From Bacteroidales bacterium (lineage in GTDB: Bacteria > Bacteroidota > Bacteroidia > Bacteroidales > UBA4181): a DNA stretch of 5,557 nucleotides. The number at the start of each line of letters is the position of its first letter. Position 1 is the first letter of the stretch. The stretch spans positions 1-5,557 of the forward strand of contig JAITTD010000083.1 in NCBI GenBank assembly GCA_031287245.1, in the 5' to 3' direction. Shown here one piece after another: positions 1 to 5,557 of the stretch. Under the pieces are notes generated by a model. The model was given only the letters and a program-made list of their open reading frames with translations, was not told the origin of the DNA and did no database searches. The position numbers and the translations under genes are program-made.

Positions 1-128
1 ATTATTGTTGATAAAAAATAAAAATTACTGTTTTTGCCCAGGGTCAACGCATTAAAATAGTTTTGTTCACGTAATTTATTGATAATCAAGTACAAATTTT
101 TCGTAAAACTTCAAAAAGTAGTAAAATA
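1..128. other. AT-rich noncoding DNA downstream of the last gene
   Basis: No open frame of useful length or recognisable gene end is present on either strand. The stretch is strongly AT-rich apart from a short GC-richer patch around 36-50, which is part of the inverted-repeat arm. A match to the Bacteroides -7 promoter consensus TAnnTTTG occurs at 58-65 on the plus strand with TTTG 21 nt upstream (33-36); in such AT-rich DNA this may be chance. Confidence 0.6.
39..57 (+). repeat. Left arm of a 19-bp imperfect inverted repeat
   Basis: The arm cagggtcaacgcattaaaa is the reverse complement of 165-183 except for two adjacent swapped bases; 12 bp (46-57 with 165-176) are perfect. The arms are 107 nt apart. 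This arm lies in the noncoding AT-rich DNA downstream of the last gene, while the other lies inside that gene's final codons. Its function is unknown: it could be a long-loop RNA structure, a recombination trace, or chance in a low-complexity region. Confidence 0.55.
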
Positions 129-137
129 CTATTTTTT
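113..137. terminator. Possible AT-only hairpin terminator over the DUF5703 stop codon
   Basis: Positions 113-123 pair with 127-137 around a 3-nt loop, forming an 11-bp stem (A-run, GTAGTA, loop, TACTA, T-run). Only one G-C pair is present, with one G-U pair on the plus-strand RNA that becomes an A-C mismatch on the minus-strand RNA. The stem includes the gene's TAG stop (129-131) and ends in a T-run in either direction. The position at the end of the operon suits a terminator, but the stem is weak, so the call is tentative. Confidence 0.3.
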
Positions 138-2462
138 AATAGTTTGATTTTCATCTAAATATATTTTTAATGCGTTAGCCCTGTGTTTTTGTCCGCTCTC
201 TTTCCATTCTTTTATTTCTCCGTTTACATATTTACATTCAACGACCTTATTGTAAGGGGCATGAAGTTTGAAATGCACGTCCCAGTCCTTGGGCCAGGCG
301 GGAAGCAGAAGCAGTTTGTCGCCGTCGGTTTGCAGCAGCATTTCCTGCAAGGCAATCATACCCGTGCCACACCAATCGTTGTCGGGCACCCAGTTAAAAC
401 GTGAACCCCAATAAGCGGGGAATCTTCTTTCCGAATCCTGCAATTTTTGGATGACTAACTTTTTGGCGTCGTCCGTCAAACCCAGACGCGCCGCCCAGAT
501 AGCATACTGATTCCAGCCGATTACAGTCCTTCCGTAATGTTTCACCACATCCGGGTCGCAACGGAACGTATTGATTGCCGTTTCCAAACCGGGTTTTCCA
601 ATTCCGTAAACGCCCCAGGGCCATACCGGATAGAGTTGCGGACATTCCATATTAGAGATGCGTTCCCAATGCCAGGCAGGCGCAATGACTGTTTTTCCGT
701 CTATTTCGCGAGTGTGAATTTCCGGCAAACGGCTTAAAAATTGTTCAAAATACTGTCTTTTGGCAGCATCTACATACTGTTCCGAAAGTTCCAGCAAACG
801 GGACGTGACGGTTTGCAGGGCGGCGATGGTGGACGAGGAATTGTATGCCATTTTATAGGTCTCCGTGCCCGAACCCGGGTAAAGAACCAGTTTGCCGTTG
901 CCATCCAGCGCTTGTACGCCGCGTTGCTTTGCCAGGTATTGATAATGTTCGTCAAAAAAGCGCAGACTGCTTTCGATGAGCGGCAGATATTCGGAAATAT
1001 CCGCTCCGGTATAACGTTCTTTTTCCAATATCATCAGGCAAAACTCAAGGGAAGTGTCCCACAGGTATTCGAGCCATGGATTATAATCCAAGCCTTTATC
1101 ATGGTGCTCAGGTCTTTGACCGTCAAATGTATAATCGGCAAAAGACGACAGCCCGAAGTTGTCTATCTGTTCGGTGAAAAAGGCGCCGCCGTGTCCCCAA
1201 TAGGTTTTCGTGCGAAGTTTCGCTATCGGGAGAAGGCGATTGTAGAAATCAAAGGTGGACGTCATCCATTCAAAGTCGCCGCTTTTCAGCATCGGGAAAT
1301 AGCTTAGTCGCTGATTCTGCGCCGTAAATGTTCCTCCCGACCAATTTCGATAATCGGGCGTGAAGGGGTAACTTTTATCCACATAATACGGGTCGAAAGA
1401 GAACAGTCCGCCATTGAACTTGGTGGGCCACTTGCCATAAGCGTTGCAGGCATACATATAGCGCACCAGTTGATAGTTGCGGCTCAATTCATAGCCCTTG
1501 TCCGTTCCGTCTTTGGATTGGATATGTATAAAACTGCGGTTGTTAAACTCTTTCCACCAGGCAAGATTTTTCTTCCTGTCGCTGACCACCGGTTTGCTCA
1601 AAGCGTTTTTCCAAGTCGCCATGTTTTCTGTCTGTTCCGTATGCAAATGGATGCTTAATTTCCATTGTTTCAATGGCTTTTCACTTTCAAGTTTCCATGC
1701 TTTATAATCTGTCTGACAATATTTGCCAACACTTGTGCCTGCGGGTTTGAACCCGTTGGCTTCGAGGAAACCGCCAAATATCAGGTTAGCCAAAGGGTTA
1801 AACAACTGGCTTTTGACGCCTTCCAAACCTTGTTGCTTTGCTGTGAGGTCAAATATGGTTTCCTTTTCATTGTGGTGATAAAAAAGGATTTTTTTGCCTT
1901 CGTAATCCACTGCGTCTTTTTTGGTTTTTTCGTTTCCCTCGGGCAAACCATAACGGAAAGAAGTTTGCGGCAATTCCCCTTTGACGATTGGGCGGTCTTG
2001 GTAGCGCCAGTTTTCATAGAAAATATTTGCCGCCAATTTCTGATTGTTGGATACTTCCATATAAATAACGGGATTGAACACGTCCACCCAAATGCGAATG
2101 TCGGTAGCAATATTTTGACTGTTTTTCCCGCTGATAAGCACGCAACCCTCATTCAGGTTCAACTCCTGACGGAATATACCGCCCTCAAAGGGATTGGGCG
2201 ATAACTGAATGCGCACACGCCCCAATTTGAGCAAGGAATTATTTTCATCAAAAGTATCGCTTCGCGCGATGTAAAACAGCACGTCGCCGTTTTCCACCCA
2301 CACGTTGAGACCGATGTCGCCGCCGCCGCAGGGCATGGATTCGGATGAGTTTTTACTTGGCGTGTCCCACACCAAATTGTAATTCGGCGGGACTTGGCTT
2401 TCTGCCGAAAAAACAGCAAGAACAGATACGAGTATGGAAATACTGATTTTTGAAATGTTCAT
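129..2462 (-). CDS. Secreted DUF5703 protein, GH95-like glycoside hydrolase architecture
   Basis: Predicted exported carbohydrate-active enzyme of 777 residues; specificity unknown. Residues 1-22 form a Sec signal peptide (Lys5, hydrophobic core, FSAES); no lipobox cysteine is present, so the protein is probably periplasmic or released. Residues 28-280 look like the N-terminal beta domain of DUF5703 proteins, with GGGDIG at 46-51 and a LKLGRVRIQLSPNPF segment at 78-92. Residues about 300-700 are helix-rich, as in an (alpha/alpha)6 barrel, with KFNGGLF at 348-354, WLEYLWD at 463-469, HWE at 598-600 and DNDWCGTG at 694-701. The end (LLLLPAWPKDWDV, 717-729) resembles the C-terminal beta domain of GH95 enzymes. 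The family call rests on recalled motifs, and catalytic residues cannot be assigned; Glu465 and Glu600 are only candidates. The ATG at 2460-2462 opens the signal peptide and is preceded by A/T-rich sequence. It is the last gene of the apparent operon, and its leader is a near copy of that of the preceding gene. Confidence 0.85.
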   Translation of the reverse strand: MNISKISISILVSVLAVFSAESQVPPNYNLVWDTPSKNSSESMPCGGGDIGLNVWVENGDVLFYIARSDTFDENNSLLKLGRVRIQLSPNPFEGGIFRQELNLNEGCVLISGKNSQNIATDIRIWVDVFNPVIYMEVSNNQKLAANIFYENWRYQDRPIVKGELPQTSFRYGLPEGNEKTKKDAVDYEGKKILFYHHNEKETIFDLTAKQQGLEGVKSQLFNPLANLIFGGFLEANGFKPAGTSVGKYCQTDYKAWKLESEKPLKQWKLSIHLHTEQTENMATWKNALSKPVVSDRKKNLAWWKEFNNRSFIHIQSKDGTDKGYELSRNYQLVRYMYACNAYGKWPTKFNGGLFSFDPYYVDKSYPFTPDYRNWSGGTFTAQNQRLSYFPMLKSGDFEWMTSTFDFYNRLLPIAKLRTKTYWGHGGAFFTEQIDNFGLSSFADYTFDGQRPEHHDKGLDYNPWLEYLWDTSLEFCLMILEKERYTGADISEYLPLIESSLRFFDEHYQYLAKQRGVQALDGNGKLVLYPGSGTETYKMAYNSSSTIAALQTVTSRLLELSEQYVDAAKRQYFEQFLSRLPEIHTREIDGKTVIAPAWHWERISNMECPQLYPVWPWGVYGIGKPGLETAINTFRCDPDVVKHYGRTVIGWNQYAIWAARLGLTDDAKKLVIQKLQDSERRFPAYWGSRFNWVPDNDWCGTGMIALQEMLLQTDGDKLLLLPAWPKDWDVHFKLHAPYNKVVECKYVNGEIKEWKESGQKHRANALKIYLDENQTIKK
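165..183 (-). repeat. Right arm of the 19-bp imperfect inverted repeat, inside the DUF5703 gene end
   Basis: This is the partner of the arm at 39-57. It encodes the segment around HRANALK, about 12 residues before the C-terminus of the DUF5703 protein, so it is coding on the minus strand. The match covers 17 of 19 positions. Confidence 0.55.
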
Positions 2463-2520
2463 TTTGATAATTATTTTTACAATATTACAACAATTTCACC
2501 GGTCCCAACAGGTTGCCAAG
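2385..2520 (-). repeat. Junction repeat copy B: leader of DUF5703 gene plus remnant glycosidase tail
   Basis: This 136-nt segment is a near-identical copy of 3822-3981, placed across the start of the DUF5703 gene. It holds codons 1-26 of that gene, 13 nt of identical initiation region (2463-2475), a shortened A/T spacer, and a 36-nt remnant of a glycosidase 3' end. The similarity ends sharply: on the gene side at the second Pro codon of QVPP, and on the spacer side after position 2520. The mature proteins beyond the repeat show no similarity, so this is a transferred leader rather than a paralogous gene pair. Confidence 0.9.
2485..2520 (-). pseudogene. Remnant 3' end of a GH106-like gene (last ~14 codons, 8-nt deletion)
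   Basis: All 36 nt match the end of the intact GH106-like gene (3938-3981) once one 8-nt gap is allowed. The remnant keeps the codons for TWQPVG and, after the gap, GPVKLL with its TAA stop, but the deletion shifts the frame between the two parts. The intact gene has the triplet ACA on both sides of the missing stretch (3961-3963 and 3969-3971, plus strand), as expected for slippage. No further glycosidase sequence is recognisable between 2521 and the stop of the upstream gene at 2556. It is too short to encode anything itself. Confidence 0.75.
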
Positions 2521-2555
2521 GCTTCGGGACGAAGAAAAGTTATTTTTATTCATGA

Positions 2556-3908
2556 TTATTTTTCACTTCTTACTAAAAATGGATACATTTTCCGAATGAT
2601 TTGCCGGTATGCTTCGGGAAGATTTTCGACAGCAACCGGTTGGTCCTGCGGGCGGGTTTGCTTTTGATTGATTTCTCCCATCAGGCTCCATTTGCGCGTC
2701 ATATCCTGCGGTTCCTGCGCTTTTACATCATAACGGGTAAAGTCAATGACCTGTTCCCGGGTATTAGTCTGCCAATTGCGCATGAGCGCCAAGCGGAAGT
2801 TTTTATTCATAAACCATCGTATTTTTTTATTATCATCCGAACCGCCGATGCCGGAGCCTTGAGCTTCAAAACGATAGTCGAAACTGTTCTCCCTGTAATG
2901 CTCACGCCACAGCAACCCAAACTCTCCCTGTGTGATACAGACCACATCAGGCCAACGCCTTTTTATCTCCGACAGCCAGTCGGTGATACCCGAATAGGTA
3001 GATTCGGGAAGACATACTTCCCAGCAATCGGTGACCCAGGCAAAACCGTTTAAATCGAACCCTTTGTCGAAATGAATGGCGGTGGTATGCATCATTTCCG
3101 TCAACCCGAGCAGTTTTCCGTAAGTCATGATTGTTTCTATGGGTCCAACACCCATACGGCTGTTGAAACCGTCGGCAAATCCATTTCGGCGGGCAGCGAG
3201 AAAGTCCATCGTCCATCCATCCAGATTCACACAATCAATGAAATCATTTTTGCCTTGCGCCGGCTTGCAAAAATGCTCTTTCGAGGGATAAAAGGGGTAC
3301 GATACGGCACCATCGCCATCCTGATTGTCAATCGCAAACTGGCTCCAGATATTCCCCTGACATACATGAATACCTTCTTTTTCAGACAAATATTGCTGAT
3401 TTTTTGCCGACAGGAAGCCTGCTACTACGCTCTTGGGGCGGAAACCATTGCCAACCATTTCGCTGACTTTTGCCAACCCCTCGTGCAGGTCTTTATTCAC
3501 CTGTTCGATGGAATTGTATGCATTGGCAAAATAGGCGCCGGGGATAAACGTCACATCATCGCCATACTGATGATGATAGCCGGTAACCAGTTCACGTATT
3601 TTTCGGTAATTTGCCGTTGTGTCGTGCAAAGCCAGCCAACTGAATGACCACGTGATTCTTGCGCCGGGAAAACCTGCTTCTACGGCTTTGCGAAACGCAG
3701 TTATCCGTTCCGGCGTATGCTGGTCGCGCTCGTCACTGCCTACGTTCCGGTTGCGGGAAACTTCAATCTGATTGACACGAATAACCGTGTTGAACGTTAA
3801 ATACCGGTGCCCCATCAATTCCGGCGGGACTTGGCTGGTTTGTCCTTCTGCCGAAAAAACAGCAAGAACAGATACAAGTATGAAAATACTGATTTTTGAA
3901 ATGTTCAT
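2556..3908 (-). CDS. Secreted DUF3863/DUF3864-type protein, putative carbohydrate-active enzyme
   Basis: Exported 450-residue protein resembling the DUF3863 (N-terminal, about 30-370) plus DUF3864 (short C-terminal) pair found in Bacteroides-type glycan loci; no reaction is established to my knowledge. Residues 1-22 are a Sec signal peptide (hydrophobic core IFILVSVLAVFSA) without a lipobox. Alternating beta-strand and helix stretches (ARITWSFSWLAL at 83-94, DDVTFIPGAYF at 117-127, KSVVAGFLSAK at 159-169, IHVCQGNIWSQF at 180-191) suggest a beta/alpha barrel like polysaccharide deacetylase or GH-type folds; that is inference. Polar clusters that could line an active site are SDERDQHTPE (58-67), NLDGWTMDF (228-236), WVTDCWE (291-297) and QGEFGLLWRE (327-336). 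The ATG at 3906-3908 starts the signal peptide. It follows the GH106-like gene by 29 nt, which implies co-transcription. Being a substrate-binding protein rather than an enzyme remains possible. Confidence 0.82.
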   Translation of the reverse strand: MNISKISIFILVSVLAVFSAEGQTSQVPPELMGHRYLTFNTVIRVNQIEVSRNRNVGSDERDQHTPERITAFRKAVEAGFPGARITWSFSWLALHDTTANYRKIRELVTGYHHQYGDDVTFIPGAYFANAYNSIEQVNKDLHEGLAKVSEMVGNGFRPKSVVAGFLSAKNQQYLSEKEGIHVCQGNIWSQFAIDNQDGDGAVSYPFYPSKEHFCKPAQGKNDFIDCVNLDGWTMDFLAARRNGFADGFNSRMGVGPIETIMTYGKLLGLTEMMHTTAIHFDKGFDLNGFAWVTDCWEVCLPESTYSGITDWLSEIKRRWPDVVCITQGEFGLLWREHYRENSFDYRFEAQGSGIGGSDDNKKIRWFMNKNFRLALMRNWQTNTREQVIDFTRYDVKAQEPQDMTRKWSLMGEINQKQTRPQDQPVAVENLPEAYRQIIRKMYPFLVRSEK

Positions 3909-3981
3909 TTTGATAATTATTATTTAAAATGTAGATATTACAACAATTTCACCGGTCCCAACATCCCGACAGGTTGCCAAG
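3822..3981 (-). repeat. Junction repeat copy A: GH106-like 3' end, spacer, signal-peptide leader
   Basis: This 160-nt segment carries the last 14 codons and stop of the GH106-like gene, the 29-nt spacer, and codons 1-29 of the DUF3863-type gene. It matches 2385-2520 in the same orientation. The 63 nt covering codons 1-21 (3846-3908) differ from the other copy at only 2 positions. The first 13 nt upstream of the ATG (3909-3921) and the GH stop with its flank (3935-3963) are identical. Copy A has 9 extra nt at 3837-3845 (in frame), about 7 extra nt in the spacer, and 8 extra nt in the GH tail. Because it sits in an intact gene end, this is probably the parental copy. Confidence 0.9.
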
Positions 3982-5557
3982 TCTGATTGCGTGTCCAGCC
4001 GTATCCTACCTTGTTCTCCGGGTTGGATTTGAAATAATTGCCCAGCGTGGTGGTGATTTTGATACGCAGGATTTTTTCGTCGGCTTTAGCCGAATGCTCC
4101 GGTATGCGGTACAAATGCCTGCCATACCACCGACAACCCAGATTCTCGCCGTTCAACGACACTTCCGATACACCAAATACCTTCCCCAAATCCAACCAGT
4201 TGAAGGATGAAATGTCTCCTTCAAGTTTCTTTTCATAAGTCAGGTATCCTGCAAAGGAACGTGTCTGCTCATCTGTTGACAGGTCCAATAACGACTGAAT
4301 AGCACGTTCTTGAGTTGTTCCGTTGATGTGTTCCATTCTTAAATGCCACGGTGACAATTCTTTCCCCGGTTTTTCGACCGGTAATGCCGGATAATCCAGC
4401 CCTTCGCTTTTTGTGTCGAACACTATCAACTGCGTATGGGCAGGCGGCAGGTCTATGGTCAGGGTATTGCCCGATGCGGCAGGATAATGGTATCTCTCGC
4501 CTGTTTCCAAATCCCAAAGAAAGGGTTTCCCTTTTGATTCCGGAAATGTCGCCTGTATTTTATATCTGTCATCCGTACTGCAGTTGCTCACAAAGAAAAT
4601 GTCTTTGCCGTCGGCTTGATGGCGTATTTGACTGATATATGTAACAGGACGGTCAATCTTCATATAGGGACGTATGTCACATTGTTTCTGAATGTTTCCA
4701 AACCAGTCAATCATATCGTCTGCGGGCGCTTTCACCGTAAACACTTGTGATGGATTCGCACGTTTCATGGCTGCAACAGCCTGAGCCACTTTCTTATCAT
4801 TCTTTTTATAGTCTCTCAAGCCGGACGATTTACAGGGTTCTTTTCCCACAAAAATCACTTTACCGCCTTTTTTGACAAATTGTAACAACGCATCAGCGGT
4901 TGCAGGCATCATTGTTTCCACTTCCAGCAGCATAATGGTGTTGTATGTCCTGTTTTTATATTTCATCCATCCGTTTCCCATGGCGCTTTGCTGCATGACG
5001 GATTCACTGATATAATCACAACCGTTACCGTTTTTGTGGATTCCTTCCCATACGCGATATTGATATTCGGGATAACGCAACCTTGGAAACGGGTCGCGTT
5101 GGGGACCGTGAATCGTCCACATATCAGCCAACGGATGCAGTATCGCAATGTCTGCAAAAGCTTCCGTTTCCTGTAATATCACGGAAAGCCGCGTTTTGTA
5201 AGCCGCAAACAGTTTGAAGTAGGGCCACCACGTATTTTGGTCGTTGAGATACATTCCATAACGAACCCATCCCGGAAACGGAGCCTCAATCGGGCTGTAA
5301 TTGAATCCGCAGAGCACCGAATGGGTTACGCCCGACAGATTGCTTTGGTCGCATGTTACTTTCATCCGTTCCATGGTCATGTTGAAAACAGCGCCAAGGT
5401 TGGTACCTTCCTCGCAACTCACTATTTTTTTTCCCTCCAAATGTGCCGCCGATGAAACATATTTGTTGATATTGGTATAGGTGGGAAACTTGCCGAAATC
5501 ACGGTTTTCTGCACCGTCATTACACCACAGCCATGTTTCACATTCGGGAATGTCAAT
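3938..5557 (-). CDS. GH106-like glycosyl hydrolase, C-terminal part (5' end outside window)
   Basis: The reading frame is open to the window edge, giving the last 539 residues plus TAA. No start is visible; the in-frame TTG at 5438-5440 is internal, because family-like sequence (DIPECETWLW, then YVSSAAH) continues upstream of it. Known GH106 members are large (about 1000 residues) alpha-L-rhamnosidases with a catalytic barrel and several beta domains. Visible in order (residues counted from the window edge): the end of the barrel with GKKIVSCEEG (42-51), SGVTHSVLCGFNYSP (75-89) and PGWVRYGMY (95-103); a Rossmann-like segment with LLQFVKKGGKVIFVG (224-238); a beta region ending LPPAHTQLIVFD (370-381); and a C-terminal galactose-binding-like sandwich with WLDLGKV (454-460), VSLNGENLG (466-474) and a WQPVGMLGPVKLL end. 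The Glu pair at 49-50 may include a catalytic acid/base, which is unproven. Rhamnosidase activity is the family expectation, not shown here. It appears to be the first of the three co-directional genes. Confidence 0.8.
   Translation of the reverse strand: MDIPECETWLWCNDGAENRDFGKFPTYTNINKYVSSAAHLEGKKIVSCEEGTNLGAVFNMTMERMKVTCDQSNLSGVTHSVLCGFNYSPIEAPFPGWVRYGMYLNDQNTWWPYFKLFAAYKTRLSVILQETEAFADIAILHPLADMWTIHGPQRDPFPRLRYPEYQYRVWEGIHKNGNGCDYISESVMQQSAMGNGWMKYKNRTYNTIMLLEVETMMPATADALLQFVKKGGKVIFVGKEPCKSSGLRDYKKNDKKVAQAVAAMKRANPSQVFTVKAPADDMIDWFGNIQKQCDIRPYMKIDRPVTYISQIRHQADGKDIFFVSNCSTDDRYKIQATFPESKGKPFLWDLETGERYHYPAASGNTLTIDLPPAHTQLIVFDTKSEGLDYPALPVEKPGKELSPWHLRMEHINGTTQERAIQSLLDLSTDEQTRSFAGYLTYEKKLEGDISSFNWLDLGKVFGVSEVSLNGENLGCRWYGRHLYRIPEHSAKADEKILRIKITTTLGNYFKSNPENKVGYGWTRNQTWQPVGMLGPVKLL

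Noticed and set aside
741..1307. Plus-strand open frame of 188 residues opposite the DUF5703 gene
   Set aside because: It lies wholly within a well-supported minus-strand gene, its translation has no recognisable domain, and it has no start context; it is a shadow frame.
1665..2204. Plus-strand open frame of 179 residues with many Phe and Val residues that looks membrane-like
   Set aside because: The hydrophobic character comes from reading Lys/Glu/Asn-rich codons of the DUF5703 gene backwards; no family features are seen.
2478..2510. Candidate promoter before the DUF5703 gene (minus-strand TAATATTG with TTG 18 nt upstream)
   Set aside because: It deviates from the TAnnTTTG consensus by one core base, lies in AT-rich spacer, and arises from the remnant tail; it is not strong enough to list as a promoter, although the deletion in this copy could have created one.
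2522..2534. Hairpin CTTCG-GGA-CGAAG after the DUF3863-type gene as a terminator
   Set aside because: The stem is only 5 bp and on the transcribed strand it is followed by a GC-containing stretch rather than a T-run.
3072..3647. Plus-strand open frame of 191 residues opposite the DUF3863-type gene
   Set aside because: It is fully antisense to a gene with a signal peptide and family-like sequence; nothing recognisable is encoded.
5438..5440. TTG as the start codon of the 3938 gene
   Set aside because: The frame stays open for 39 more codons to the window edge and those codons read as family-like protein (DIPECETW, YVSSAAH), so the gene is truncated by the window rather than starting here.

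Overview
The window looks like part of a carbohydrate-degradation locus (polysaccharide-utilisation type) from a Bacteroidota genome, most likely the order Bacteroidales. The evidence is the protein families (DUF5703, DUF3863/DUF3864 and a GH106-like glycosyl hydrolase are typical of Bacteroides and relatives), secreted enzymes with short Sec signal peptides, AT-rich spacers, and starts preceded by A/T-rich sequence with no Shine-Dalgarno motif. No SusC/SusD pair, regulator, RNA gene, insertion sequence or CRISPR array is visible. The species and the target polysaccharide cannot be read from this sequence.

Layout: all three genes are on the minus strand, so transcription runs from high to low coordinates. 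First is the C-terminal 539 residues of a large GH106-like glycosyl hydrolase (3938-5557), whose start lies beyond the window edge. After 29 nt comes a 450-residue DUF3863-type secreted protein (2556-3908). After 93 nt comes a 777-residue DUF5703 protein with an overall plan like family GH95 (129-2462). Positions 1-128 are AT-rich and noncoding, with an AT-only hairpin over the last gene's stop codon and one arm of a 19-bp imperfect inverted repeat. The same orientation and short spacers suggest a single operon whose products are exported and act together on one glycan.

The most unusual feature is a duplicated junction. The stretch from the last codons of the GH106-like gene, through the spacer, to the end of the next gene's signal peptide (3822-3981) recurs almost unchanged in front of the DUF5703 gene (2385-2520). 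The two mature proteins are unrelated, but their first 21 residues differ at one position, and the similarity stops at a Pro-Pro pair where the mature domains begin. The spacer before the DUF5703 gene therefore holds a dead fragment of a glycosidase 3' end, with an 8-nt deletion between short direct repeats. This suggests that an initiation-plus-secretion leader was copied onto a second enzyme gene inside the locus.
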